From assembly GCF_001690655.1 (NCBI RefSeq), contig NZ_LZHQ01000005.1:1-64000 (forward strand): a stretch of 64,000 bases of DNA, read 5' to 3'. Position numbers and translations under genes: made by a program. Below the pieces are notes generated by a model. It saw nothing but the letters and a program-made list of their open reading frames with translations, searched no databases and was not told where the DNA came from. Of the stretch, positions 28,530-38,296 are shown in pieces (position 1 is the first letter of the stretch; the number at the start of each line of letters is the position of its first letter). Source of the stretch: Gilliamella sp. Occ3-1. Lineage in GTDB: Bacteria > Pseudomonadota > Gammaproteobacteria > Enterobacterales > Orbaceae.

Positions 28530-29762
28530 TTATTGGTCTTTAGCCGAAAGTTCAATAATCTTCATCGTAATATCAAATGATTTCAGAAATGATGATAATG
28601 GTAAAAATTCATAACAAGAATGAAAGTTATGAGCACCAGTAAAATAATTAGGTGTAGTAAGACCTTTAGCTGAAAGTGCAGAGCCATCTGTTCCACCCCG
28701 CATAGCTATTGTATTTGGCTGAATATTGAAATGCTCAAATGATTGATAAATCAAATCAATACAGCGACGATCATTTCCTAAATGGTTGGCTATTTTGCTA
28801 TAAACATCGGTAATTTTACATTTAATTGTAGCTTTTGGGTATTTGCGGCTAATAAAATTTACGACTTCTTGTACATAAGCTTTTCGTGTTTCATAGCGAG
28901 CCAAATCAAAGTCACGAATACTCATTTTTAATGTTGTGGTACTTTGATTTCCAACAATATCATTAAACCAAAAGTAACCTTCTTTACCTTCAGTATGTTC
29001 GGGGGTTTCAAAACTATCAAAACAGTTAATAATATCGTTAGCTATTCGGATTGGGTTAATTAAAACATTTTTAGCTGACATGGGATGAGCAGATACACCA
29101 GTGATATCGATGGTTGCAGAACCGGCATTGAAAGTTTCATAAACTACTTCGCCTAGTTCGCAACAATCAATTGTGTAAGCAAAATCAGGTTTAAAACGGT
29201 TTAAATCAAGTTTTTTAGCGCCTTTTAATCCTACTTCTTCATCAGGTACGAATGCGACATAAATGTCGCCATGTGCAAAATTTCGTTGTTGTAATTGATC
29301 TAACATTGTCATTACAACAGCAATAGCAGCCTTATTATCAGCACCAAGCACACTTGTACCATCAGTAACAATTAATTCTTCATTTAGATATTTATTTAAT
29401 TCAGGATGTTCATCCACTTTAAACCAGATATTCTTATTTTTATTTAGTAGAATATCCTGACCAGTAAAAGTAATTCTCTGTGGATTGATTTTATCTGATA
29501 AAGCAACATCGACAGTATCAAGATGAGCAACGTAACCAATTTTAGGTGCATTTGGAGTATTGCCTGGCAGTTTAGCCGTTACAATACTATGTTCATCAAG
29601 GTGAACATCTCTTAAATTAAGTTTAAGCAATTCTTGTTTAAGTAATTTGGCTAATTCTGTTTGTCCTAGTGTTGAAGGTACATGCATACATCCAAGAGAA
29701 CTTTGGCTTGGGATACTGACATAACGTAAGAAACGTTCAACTAATTGTTCAGTAATATTCAT
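28530..29762 (-). CDS. pepT: Peptidase T (tripeptide aminopeptidase)
   Basis: PepT is a cytoplasmic dizinc M20B enzyme that removes the N-terminal residue from tripeptides. Metal ligands and catalytic residues are visible in AHLDTVD, TSVLGADNKAA, FVPDEEVGLKGA, IDCCELGEV and TGAHNFHSCYEFLP. 410 residues, close to E. coli PepT (408). AGGAG lies upstream of the ATG. It follows the AbgT-type transporter by 28 bp on the same strand, which suggests import and cleavage of small peptides or conjugates. Confidence 0.95.
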   Translation of the reverse strand: MNITEQLVERFLRYVSIPSQSSLGCMHVPSTLGQTELAKLLKQELLKLNLRDVHLDEHSIVTAKLPGNTPNAPKIGYVAHLDTVDVALSDKINPQRITFTGQDILLNKNKNIWFKVDEHPELNKYLNEELIVTDGTSVLGADNKAAIAVVMTMLDQLQQRNFAHGDIYVAFVPDEEVGLKGAKKLDLNRFKPDFAYTIDCCELGEVVYETFNAGSATIDITGVSAHPMSAKNVLINPIRIANDIINCFDSFETPEHTEGKEGYFWFNDIVGNQSTTTLKMSIRDFDLARYETRKAYVQEVVNFISRKYPKATIKCKITDVYSKIANHLGNDRRCIDLIYQSFEHFNIQPNTIAMRGGTDGSALSAKGLTTPNYFTGAHNFHSCYEFLPLSSFLKSFDITMKIIELSAKDQ

Positions 29763-29790
29763 AATATTTTGGCTCCTTATCGATGATTAA

Positions 29791-31352
29791 TTAATTACTT
29801 ACTGGCGGATAGATGTAACCACTATCAAAACCAATTGGTAGACCTAGTAACCAAAATAACAATAAATTTATAGTTAATGCAATGAGTAGAGCTGCGGTAT
29901 AAGGAATCATCATCGAACTTAATGTGCCGACACCAGTATTTTTGCAGTACTGCTGGCAATAGGCAATAATCAAAGGATAAAAAGCAAACATAGGGGTACT
30001 AACATTAACTGCAGAACTGATACGATAAGCCGCTTGAGTTAATTCAGGTGAAATGCCAACAGACATAAGCATTGGTACAAAAATAGGTGCTAAAATAGCC
30101 CATTTTGATGATGCCGAGGTAATTAGTACATTTAACATACTCGTTAGAATTATCACACCGAAGATTGTGACAACAGAAGGCAAATGTAGTGCTTTTAAAA
30201 ACTCAGCGCCACCAATAGCAATTAATGTTCCAATATGAGAGTGAGAAAAGACATATAGAAATTGAGCACAAAAGAAAGCAAAAACGATAAATGGAATAAG
30301 AGATTTAGTGATTTTTTCCATTGATTTTACAATATCGCGAGAGGATTTAAATGCTCCAGTTATAAACCCATGTATTAAGCCTGGAATGGCAAAAAATATA
30401 AATAATAATGGCACAATAATTTGCATAATTGGTGCTTTATTACTAGTCATACTTCCATTAGGAGCACGCAATAAAGAATTTTCTGGTATTAATAATAAAA
30501 CTAAACCAATAGCAATAGCTAAAAAGATAATTGAAGCCACTTTAAATGCACGGTTTTCAACCGGCGTGATTGCTGGTGAATTGGCAATATTATCTAACTT
30601 CAAATCATTATTTAAAGGCATAGTTGCATGTAAACGAGGCTCGACGATTTTATCGGTAACAAACCAGCAAGCTAATAATACAAAAAAGGTGCCACCAAAG
30701 CTTAAGAAGTAGTTACAAAGTGCATTAACTTGATAAGATGGGGCGATAATTTGTGCAGCACTTTGGGTAAAGCCTTGCATGATTGGATCAATAATTGAAG
30801 GTGTATAACTAGAGCTAAACCCACCAGCTAATCCAGCAAATGAAGCGGCAATACCGGCAAGCGGATGACGACCAATTGCATAAAACATCATAGCTGATAC
30901 AGGCATTAAAATCACATAAGCAGAGTCAGCAGCAATATGGCAAACCGTACTGACAAAAATAACTGATGGTGTTACTAAATTTTTAGGAGTGATAGCCAAT
31001 AATTTTTAAGTAATACATGAATATAACCACTACTTTCAGCAATCCCTATACCTAATGTTGCCACGATTGTGATGCCTAGTGGCGGAAAAGTGACAAAATT
31101 AGGTACCATCTTGGTAAAAAAAGTAACAATGTGCTCAGGGGCTAACATATTGACAATAATGAGCTTGTCTTGAGTGACAGGATTAATATAATTAAAGTTT
31201 ACAAAAGAAAGTAATAAAGAGGTAATAAAGCAGCTGATTAAAGCATAGAAAAACAATGTTGTTACATCTGGGATTTTGTTTCCAATTCGTTCAATAGTAT
31301 TTAAAAAGCCACCCGTTCTTATTGATGACGAGTTGTTAGTTGTTTGATTCAT
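29791..31352 (-). pseudogene. AbgT-family transporter, frameshifted
   Basis: AbgT proteins are membrane transporters known for p-aminobenzoyl-glutamate uptake (E. coli AbgT) or drug efflux. The N-terminal part (31352 to about 31003) reads IERIGNKIPDV ... FPPLGITIVATLGIGIAESSGY and then stops. The rest, from about 31000, continues in the next frame with FVSTVCHIAADSAYVILMP and GRHPLAGI to the C terminus. Adding one base to the A5 run (T5 at 31003-31007 on the plus strand) rejoins them as LLKKLLAITPKN and yields 520 residues, the family length. It could be a true mutation, a sequencing error, or slippage at the A run. The C-terminal frame alone would lack the first membrane spans. Confidence 0.85.
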
Positions 31353-31394
31353 AATAAAGTTAGTATAAATATTGTTCGGAAAATAATGTAGCAT

Positions 31395-31951
31395 AGATTA
31401 ATAATACAGGCAAACATGGTTTTTAGGTGTTTTTATATTCAGATACCATCTTATTAACTTAAAACCCTTTATATTATTTATATGATCATACAAATTTGAA
31501 TTTTCTTTGTAGTACATAATATTTCCCTAGTATAGGAGTTATGTCGGAAAACATCTCGAATTATTTACATGTCATGATTAAAGTGATTCTCTAAAAATTG
31601 ATAAGGTGTTTTACCAAAAATTGCTTAAACTTTTGTTTTCTATCTTTTGAGTCACTAAATATTTGCTGATTATGCCGCTTCTACATTAAAGCCTTATTAC
31701 CCGTTTCGCTTTTCTATTCATTTGTCGGTAGGCAAGTTTCTTAATTTTTTGATTTATATAGTAGTAAATATACTATTTTAACAAATAAATACAGAAAATT
31801 ATCGATTAGCCGAGAAACGGCATAGGCTCCTGAAAATCTTTTACAAGAATATAACCTAAAAAGTGAACAATTATGTAAATACACCATAGCTAGTACAAAA
31901 GTCACGTGAAAAAGCCTATATTCTAAACTTGTTTGAAGAACGGATTATTAG
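31395..31951. other. Gene-free stretch with coding debris
   Basis: About 560 bp without an intact gene. On the minus strand near 31570-31620 a short frame reads GKTPYQFLENHF, and near 31690-31740 another reads KLAYRQMNRKAKRVIRL, broken by stops. These look like a heavily decayed gene, but I cannot name it. The next segment is a decayed citrate synthase. Confidence 0.4.
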
Positions 31952-32179
31952 TGCCATTTTGAATCGAAAAAATACCAGAACAAAAAACAAGTTTGTGTAA
32001 ATGTTGATTTTTATTTTAGCTTTATTTATTACATGATTGGCTTACCTAAATATGCTATTTTCAATATCAAGTGTGCTTATCGAATTGAAGAACTCAATTT
32101 TGATGATCGCCGAATTATTCGCCCTGCTTATAAAAATATAGGTGAAATTAAGTCGTTTATCCCCTTAAAAGATCGTTAA
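31952..32179 (+). pseudogene. Remnant of a citrate/2-methylcitrate synthase C terminus
   Basis: The frame after a TAG reads ESKKY, then VNVDFYFSFIYYMIGLP, YRIEELNFDDRRIIRPAYK and a final KSFIPLKDR, ending in TAA. This follows the C-terminal end of 2-methylcitrate synthase PrpC in order (ESKK, NLDWFSAVSYNMMGVP, IEQR..NKIIRPSANY, PFVALDKR), with about ten residues lost in the middle. The body of the gene, including the catalytic His and Asp, is missing or unreadable. Insect-gut relatives often lack parts of the TCA cycle, so loss of such a gene would fit. Confidence 0.75.
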
Positions 32180-32188
32180 ACCAAACAT

Positions 32189-32209
32189 CCGCCAGTATTA
32201 TGCTGGCGG
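32189..32209. terminator. Stem-loop after the citrate synthase remnant
   Basis: CCGCCAG (32189-32195) pairs with CTGGCGG (32203-32209) around TATTATG, 10 bp past the remnant stop. There is no T-tract, so it may be the old terminator of the dead gene. Confidence 0.45.
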
Positions 32210-32317
32210 TATCGACAAAATTAAGTTTATTAAAAAAGCATGGTTATTTAAAGTAATAGTTTGTAGACTATACTTCATTATCAGTTTTAGGCTGTATACT
32301 TTGTATATAATTTGAAT

Positions 32318-33856
32318 ATGAATCTTTTAAAATCTTTAGCTACTGTCAGCTCAATGACGATGGTGTCTCGTTTATTAGGTTTTGTGCGTGATGCCATTAT
32401 TGCACGTTTTTTCGGTGCAGGTATGACCACCGATGCATTTTTTGTTGCATTTAAACTTCCTAATTTACTTCGACGTATTTTTGCAGAAGGGGCATTTTCA
32501 CAAGCTTTTGTACCAATTTTAGCTGAATATAAAAATCAACAAGGGACTGAGGCAACTCGCACATTTATTGCTTATATTGCAGGATTATTAACTTTGGTCT
32601 TGGCGTTGGTCACGCTAATTGGAGTTATCACAGCGCCTTTTATCATTATGCTAACTGCGCCTGGATTTATGCAAGAATCAGCTGAAAAATTTGAACTTGC
32701 AACTACTATGCTACGCATAACCTTTCCTTATATCTTTTTTATATCGTTGGCATCACTTGTTGGAGCCATCCTTAATACATGGAATCGGTTTTCTGTCCCA
32801 GCTTTTGTTCCAACACTACTCAATGTGAGTATGATTGTATTTACCCTATTTTTAACGCCTTACTTTAATCCACCAGTATTGGCTCTTGCTGTATCTGTTG
32901 GTGTTGGTGGGATTTTACAATTGCTTTACCAGCTACCTTATTTAAAGAAAATTGGCATGCTAGTATTACCGCATATTAGCTTTAAAGATAGCGGTGTTTG
33001 GCGGGTTTTAAAACAAATGGGACCAGCAATTTTAGGCGTATCTGTAGGACAAATATCTTTAATTATTAACACTATTTTTGCTTCATTTCTAGTTTCAGGC
33101 TCGGTTTCGTGGATGTATTATGCTGATCGCTTAATGGAGTTTCCTGCTGGTGTACTTGGTGTAGCGTTAGGCACCATTTTATTGCCATCATTAGCAAAAA
33201 GCTTTACAAAAGGTGATCATAAACAATATTGTGAATTGTTAGATTGGGGATTACGCCTTTGTTTTTTATTGGCTCTACCGAGTACGGTTGCATTAGGGGT
33301 TATTTCTCGCCCACTTATATCAACGCTATTTGAATATGGACAATTTACCTTAAATGATACCTTAATGACACAGCGAGCCTTAGTTGCTTATTCTATAGGT
33401 CTACTTGGATTGATTTTGATTAAGGTGCTAGCTCCAGCCTTTTATTCTCGTCAGGATATTAAAACACCGGTTAAAATTGCGATTATTACATTAATTTTAA
33501 CACAGCTAATGAATCTTGCTTTTATTGGTCCATTACAACATGCCGGTCTTTCATTATCAATTGGCTTAGCTGCATGCTTTAATGCTGGATTATTATATTG
33601 GCAGTTGCGTAAAAAACAGCTTTATCAACCTCAACCTGGTTGGCGTTACTTTTTGATTAAAATCCTCATTGCGGTAATTTTAATGTCTGCAGCATTGTGG
33701 TTTGGTTCTCAGTTATTACCTGACTGGTCAACTGGTTCAATGTTGGTTCGTATCGGGCGATTATTTTTATTGGTTATTGTGGGCATTTTAGTCTATTTTG
33801 TGTCATTGAAGGAAATGGGATTCAAGATTAAACATTTTATTAAACGAATTGATTAA
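32318..33856 (+). CDS. murJ: Lipid II flippase MurJ
   Basis: MurJ moves lipid II across the inner membrane for peptidoglycan synthesis. The protein is 512 residues with 14 predicted spans. It closely follows E. coli MurJ, from [22 protein letters not shown] and [20 protein letters not shown] to [19 protein letters not shown], with the essential Arg/Asp residues in [13 protein letters not shown] 32318 aligns with the E. coli start; a TTG two codons upstream extends the frame but is unlikely. Confidence 0.95.
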   Translation: MNLLKSLATVSSMTMVSRLLGFVRDAIIARFFGAGMTTDAFFVAFKLPNLLRRIFAEGAFSQAFVPILAEYKNQQGTEATRTFIAYIAGLLTLVLALVTLIGVITAPFIIMLTAPGFMQESAEKFELATTMLRITFPYIFFISLASLVGAILNTWNRFSVPAFVPTLLNVSMIVFTLFLTPYFNPPVLALAVSVGVGGILQLLYQLPYLKKIGMLVLPHISFKDSGVWRVLKQMGPAILGVSVGQISLIINTIFASFLVSGSVSWMYYADRLMEFPAGVLGVALGTILLPSLAKSFTKGDHKQYCELLDWGLRLCFLLALPSTVALGVISRPLISTLFEYGQFTLNDTLMTQRALVAYSIGLLGLILIKVLAPAFYSRQDIKTPVKIAIITLILTQLMNLAFIGPLQHAGLSLSIGLAACFNAGLLYWQLRKKQLYQPQPGWRYFLIKILIAVILMSAALWFGSQLLPDWSTGSMLVRIGRLFLLVIVGILVYFVSLKEMGFKIKHFIKRID

Positions 33857-33997
33857 CAATAACTTTAGATAAAGATAAATTAAATTTTGTTAGACATTTT
33901 TAAGTAATAGGAATGTTTAATTATAAAATAAATAAGAATATAGATGAATAAATCTGACACAATCATAGATTTGTGTATTGTCAATTAAAGGTGACGT

Positions 33998-34225
33998 TTG
34001 ATTCTGTCACTGTTGCGGTTGTTGTTATTGCTGTATTTATTGCAATCTCATGCATTAACAATTACAACAACCTATACTGTTCATGGCATCGCTCCATATT
34101 TTAAGTTTAGTAGTGGTGCAACCAAGGTGACTACAACAGATGATTTGTTAGGGCTCGAATTATAGGAAGGTACTAAAATCACACCTAAACCCAATAACAC
34201 AAAAAAAACAAAAATTTATTATTAA
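33998..34225 (+). pseudogene. Decayed small exported protein
   Basis: A TTG start with AAAGG 6 nt upstream leads into a hydrophobic signal-like segment (MILSLLRLLLLLYLLQSHA) and then ITTTYTVHGIAPYFKFSSG, ending at a TAG (34163-34165). The same frame continues past the TAG with EGTKITPKPNNTKKTK to a TAA, keeping the same character, so one nonsense mutation seems to have cut a protein of about 75 residues. The family is not recognised. The rest of the 415-bp gap between murJ and the symporter gene shows nothing. Confidence 0.4.
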
Positions 34226-34271
34226 CTTAAAATTTGTTGTACTATTTCACTCATAGCAACAGCCATTGCAG

Positions 34272-35693
34272 TTAAGCTTCTGGCTGCTCGTTTTCAAGAG
34301 TGACATCGGGGTCGTTGTATACTGTCATATCCATAAGGCCAATTTCTTTATCGGTTGCGACAGCGGCTGTCATAGCTCCAGATACATTAGCTAAAGTTCT
34401 TGCCATATCAATAATTGGATCAACAGCTAAAACCATACCAATTAATGGGAAGTATTCGGCCATGCCCATACCTGATAAAACAACGGTTGCGGCAACTGTT
34501 GCAGTGCCAGGAATTCCAGCTATACCAATTGAACCAATAACCACTACAATGACAAGCATAATATAAAATTGGATATTAGTATCAATGCCAACCATATGAG
34601 CTACCATAACAGCAAGTAAAGCAGGAAAGAAACCGGCACATCCATTCATTCCCATGGTACTACCTAGAGAGCCAACTAAATTTGCGGTACCTGTATTAAC
34701 ACCCATTCGGACGGTTAGTGTTGAAATAGTCATTGGTAATGAACCGACAGAGGAACGACTTGTAAAGGCTAATAACCATGTTCCTAGCGCTTTTTTTATA
34801 AACATGATTGGTGAAATACGATGAATCACAATAATGGCAACATGTACAATCAACATAATCAATGTGGCGATGTAGATCGCTGCAACAAAACTTGAAACCT
34901 GAATAATTGCGGGTATTCCGTTAGAAATGATGGTGCGAGCAAGTAAAGCAATTACTGCATAAGGCATGTATTTTATGACTGTCATCGCAATCGACATGAT
35001 GATCTTATAAAGTGCTTCAATAAACGTTTTAAATAGGGCAATCGGTTGTGAGTTTTTCTTTTCCATTCTGTTGGCGGCAATCCCCATTAAGGCAGAGAAA
35101 ATGACCAATCCAACAATATTTTCGTTTACCATTGATGCAATAATATTGCTCGGAATTAGATTTATAAAGGTATCAATAATATTAGTGTATTGTTTTGCCT
35201 GAGCTTGATGTACAGAACTTGAGCTTATTTCACCTAATGCAAATAGATTAGCTAACAAAATACCAACAATACAGGCAATTGCTGTTGTAAACAGTAACCA
35301 AAAAATTCCTCTGAATGCGATTTGGGGTAGATTTTTTTTACCAGAGAAATCGATAATTACTTTAACAATAGATACAAATATGAGTGGTATCACTAACATT
35401 CGGATAAAAGCGATAAATGCTCGACCAAATAGTCCATACCAAGTTGCGGTTTCTTGCATCCAGATTGTTGATGTGTCAGGAAACCCTGCTACAGCTTGAA
35501 TGCTTAAACCAAGCACGGCACCAAGTATTAACCCAACTAACATACGTATTGAAAAATTAACCTTTCGCTTTTGTAATGGTCTCATTACTGTAAAAAAACA
35601 GATGAGCAATAACCCAATACCAATTAATGTCTGGTAATGAGTAATAGATAAGAACTTTTCAAAAAAGACTCCTTGAAAAATGGCATCTGGCAT
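34272..35693 (-). CDS. DAACS-family sodium symporter, TcyP/L-cystine type
   Basis: The protein is 473 residues with about eight spans plus hairpin loops, of the dicarboxylate/amino acid:cation symporter family. The first hairpin FTSRSSVGSLPM and the segment GATIG-like GSTMGMNGCAGFFPALLAVMVA, as well as the VDPIIDMARTLANVSGAMT block, match the L-cystine symporter TcyP (YdjN) better than glutamate or C4-dicarboxylate members. Start ATG 35693 has GAGGA upstream. It follows a CoA-disulfide reductase-like gene by 75 bp, which would suit cystine uptake coupled to disulfide reduction. Substrate is inferred. Confidence 0.8.
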   Translation of the reverse strand: MPDAIFQGVFFEKFLSITHYQTLIGIGLLLICFFTVMRPLQKRKVNFSIRMLVGLILGAVLGLSIQAVAGFPDTSTIWMQETATWYGLFGRAFIAFIRMLVIPLIFVSIVKVIIDFSGKKNLPQIAFRGIFWLLFTTAIACIVGILLANLFALGEISSSSVHQAQAKQYTNIIDTFINLIPSNIIASMVNENIVGLVIFSALMGIAANRMEKKNSQPIALFKTFIEALYKIIMSIAMTVIKYMPYAVIALLARTIISNGIPAIIQVSSFVAAIYIATLIMLIVHVAIIVIHRISPIMFIKKALGTWLLAFTSRSSVGSLPMTISTLTVRMGVNTGTANLVGSLGSTMGMNGCAGFFPALLAVMVAHMVGIDTNIQFYIMLVIVVVIGSIGIAGIPGTATVAATVVLSGMGMAEYFPLIGMVLAVDPIIDMARTLANVSGAMTAAVATDKEIGLMDMTVYNDPDVTLENEQPEA

Positions 35694-35768
35694 ATTTAAT
35701 CCTCACCCTTTAATAATAAATTTAATTATCTAGTAAAATATTTATTGATAGGTTTATTAATACCTATC

Positions 35769-37100
35769 TTATTTTGCGATTGAGCCTACAATATTTAAAA
35801 TATCCCACGGTCTGGAAAATGGTGGAGCATAAAGAAAATCCATCATGGCTAATTCATCAATTTTCAAATTCATCCATATTGCGGTTGCAAGAGTGTTGAT
35901 CCTTAATGCCGCACCTCGTCCTCCAGCTATTTGACCACCTAAAATCACTCGAGTGTCGGCATGATAGATAAGTTTTGCTGTTACACTTGTTTGACCGGCA
36001 ACATAATTACTGTGATTTTTATCTTTAACTATGACAGTTTTATAAGGAATTCCAGCTTTTTTGGCTTCGCTTTCAGTTAAACCTGTTCGTCCTGCTTCAA
36101 TATCAAAGACTTTTAAGGCTGAAGTGCCAATAGTGCCAGGATATTCACAATTTCCGCCACCTAAATTTTCGCCTACAATTTTGCCTAGTTTGTTCGCCCC
36201 TGTAGCAAGTGGAATATATACCATTGAATGACTAACTCTATGGTGAAGGGCAACACAATCTCCAGCAGCATAAATATCTGCCATATTAGTTTGTCCAAAG
36301 CTGTTGGTGATTATGGCACCATTTGCAAGTGTCTTGATACCAAGGTTTTTATAGATATCATTGTTTGGCTTAACACCGGTTGCAATAATAACAACATCGG
36401 CTGGATATTGTGATTTATCAGTAATTACATGTGTGACGTTGTGCGATCCTTCAAAGCCAAGTACTCGCTCTTGCAAATGTAGATCACAATGTTGTTTAAT
36501 ATTTTCTTCAATTAGTTCAGTAATTTGTCTATCAAATGCATCGATAAGAATTCTGTCATCCAATTGAATCAATTTGACGTTTTTTTGTAAAGCAACAAGC
36601 GATTCAGCTATTTCAAGCCCAATATATCCAGCACCTATAACAATCAAATTTTTGATATTTGAGTTGGATAATGTCTGTTTGATAGCTAACCCGTCATGCA
36701 GGTTGCGTAATGTGAAGATATTTTTTAGTTGGCTATTTTCAAAAGGGGGAATGATGGGACTTGCACCAACTGCAAGTAGTAACTTGTCATAGCTATCATC
36801 AAAGCAATTGCCAGTATTGAGATCTTTAACAGTTAATTTTTTTTGATTAGTATCAATAGCAATGACTTCATGTAAAGTTTTTATTTCAATACCATCTTTT
36901 TGAAATTGTTCGGGCGTTCGGGATATCATTTCGTTGGCGTCAGTAAAGTGGTTACCAATAAAATAAGGTAAACCGCAAGCACCAAACGAAACAATATCTG
37001 ATTTTTCATAAATACGGATGGTTGCCTCAGGGTTCATTCTTTTAGCCTTTGCAGCAGCACTTGCACCTGCGGCTTGAGCGCCAATGATGATTATTTTCAC
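35769..37100 (-). CDS. CoA-disulfide reductase / NADH oxidase-family flavoprotein
   Basis: This is a 443-residue FAD- and NAD(P)H-dependent pyridine nucleotide-disulfide oxidoreductase. The FAD-binding IIIIGAQAAGASAAAKAKR starts the protein. The single redox Cys lies in SFGACGLPYFIGN (about residue 43), as in CoA-disulfide reductases and Nox/Npx enzymes. NAD(P)H is bound at VIGAGYIGLEIAE, and the second FAD motif is DIYAAGDC. A GTG start has AGGAG upstream. I favour thiol-disulfide reduction because of the neighbouring cystine-type symporter, but an H2O- or H2O2-forming NADH oxidase cannot be excluded from sequence alone. Confidence 0.8.
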   Translation of the reverse strand: MKIIIIGAQAAGASAAAKAKRMNPEATIRIYEKSDIVSFGACGLPYFIGNHFTDANEMISRTPEQFQKDGIEIKTLHEVIAIDTNQKKLTVKDLNTGNCFDDSYDKLLLAVGASPIIPPFENSQLKNIFTLRNLHDGLAIKQTLSNSNIKNLIVIGAGYIGLEIAESLVALQKNVKLIQLDDRILIDAFDRQITELIEENIKQHCDLHLQERVLGFEGSHNVTHVITDKSQYPADVVIIATGVKPNNDIYKNLGIKTLANGAIITNSFGQTNMADIYAAGDCVALHHRVSHSMVYIPLATGANKLGKIVGENLGGGNCEYPGTIGTSALKVFDIEAGRTGLTESEAKKAGIPYKTVIVKDKNHSNYVAGQTSVTAKLIYHADTRVILGGQIAGGRGAALRINTLATAIWMNLKIDELAMMDFLYAPPFSRPWDILNIVGSIAK

Positions 37101-37266
37101 TTAATTTTCTCCTCAGTGCTCAGATACTGAATTATAAAATAATACCTTATCATACCCCATAGATTACCTTGGTGATAGATAGTTAGCATTAATATTCGTT
37201 AATTTAAAATTTTATTCGTTTGAAAATCAACAATTACTTGTTTAGTGTAATTTTTTTAGTCGTATT

Positions 37267-37310
37267 ATTTTTGTTAAAAAGTTTCCGGTAACTATGTGTT
37301 TCAGTATAAA
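37267..37310 (+). repeat. Dispersed 44-bp repeat, copy 1
   Basis: GTTAAAAAGTTTC-C-GGTAACTATGTG and its flanks match 61659-61702 at 42 of 44 positions. It overlaps the last 10 bases of hemH and contains the near-palindrome AGTTTCCGGTAACT. Function unknown. Confidence 0.8.
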
Positions 37311-38287
37311 TTATTAAGTATAGGTGGCTGAGTTTGGTTGATTAATGTCATGATTAAATTAATCTGTAAGTCTGTGTCATTTAATGTGGGAATATAATAA
37401 AATGATTTTCCACCTGCATTTAAAAAGATTTCTCGATTTTCTTCGTCAATTTCGTAAATAGTTTCAATACAATCTACCGAAAATCCGGGACAGATGACGT
37501 GCACATTGTTAACACCATTTTTTGCTAATGTTTGTAGTGTATCGCTGGTACTTGGCGTAACCCATTTACCTTTTCCAAATTTAGATTGATAAGCCATTTG
37601 AATTGGTATATTTATGTTATTTGTTCGGCATTTTTCGATTAATAACTGTGTGGTCATTTCACAACGCTGAATATAATCATCTTTTCGTTTGTAAATATAA
37701 CGCTCTGGAATCCCATGATAAGAAAGTATAAGCACTTCCGGCTCACCTTTGTATTGAAATGCTTGCTTAATTTGTAAATAAAGTGCATTGATATAGCTTG
37801 GATGATCGGCATAATCACGAATATAGTCAATACTATTTATGATTTTGTCGGTTGCTATAATTTGTTTAAGTTTATCAAGTACAGCGAGTGTTGTGGTTGT
37901 TGAGTATTGTGGAAAAAGTGGCAATACCGTAATTTTTGAACATGATTGAAGCTTGTTCAATGCAGATTGAATATTGGGTTCACCATAGGTCATGGCTAAT
38001 TCACATTGAATATTTGGTAAGTGGTGTTGTAATTTATCACATAATAATTGGCTGTAATGAAGTAAAGGTGATGAGCCATTTATCCAAATTTTTTGGTAAT
38101 GATGAATAATGTAAGGCACTCGTTTAGGTATTACAAGGTACTTTAAAATCGGATGCCAAAATAGTTTCGGTAAATCAACGACATGGCGATCGAGTAAGAA
38201 CTCGGTTAAGTACCGTTTTATTGCATCTGGTGTTGCCGCGTTTGGTGTACCTAGATTAATAAGCAATAACCCTTGTTTTTTATTCAC
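37301..38287 (-). CDS. hemH: Ferrochelatase
   Basis: HemH inserts Fe2+ into protoporphyrin IX, the last step of haem synthesis. LLLINLGTP opens the protein, the catalytic His lies in LSYHGIPERY, and the catalytic Glu lies in CPGFSVDCIETIYEI. 328 residues, close to E. coli (320). A GTG start has AAGGA 6 nt upstream. It is 9 bp downstream of waaA on the same strand. The haem product would serve the cytochrome b subunit of the formate dehydrogenase in this window. Confidence 0.96.
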   Translation of the reverse strand: MNKKQGLLLINLGTPNAATPDAIKRYLTEFLLDRHVVDLPKLFWHPILKYLVIPKRVPYIIHHYQKIWINGSSPLLHYSQLLCDKLQHHLPNIQCELAMTYGEPNIQSALNKLQSCSKITVLPLFPQYSTTTTLAVLDKLKQIIATDKIINSIDYIRDYADHPSYINALYLQIKQAFQYKGEPEVLILSYHGIPERYIYKRKDDYIQRCEMTTQLLIEKCRTNNINIPIQMAYQSKFGKGKWVTPSTSDTLQTLAKNGVNNVHVICPGFSVDCIETIYEIDEENREIFLNAGGKSFYYIPTLNDTDLQINLIMTLINQTQPPILNNLY

Positions 38288-38296
38288 AAGTAATCC

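Noticed and set aside
30053..30712. Plus-strand frames of 61 and 134 codons opposite the AbgT-type gene
   Set aside because: They are antisense shadows of membrane-spanning segments, with no start signals.
30999..31007. Programmed -1 ribosomal frameshift in the AbgT-type gene
   Set aside because: The sequence CTTAAAAAT lacks a proper X-XXY-YYZ slippery heptamer in the zero frame, and no downstream pseudoknot is evident; a one-base deletion is simpler.
31560..31760. Insertion sequence transposase or AraC-type regulator relic
   Set aside because: Short phrases such as GKTPYQFLENHF are suggestive, but there are no inverted repeats or enough sequence to assign a family; reported only as debris.
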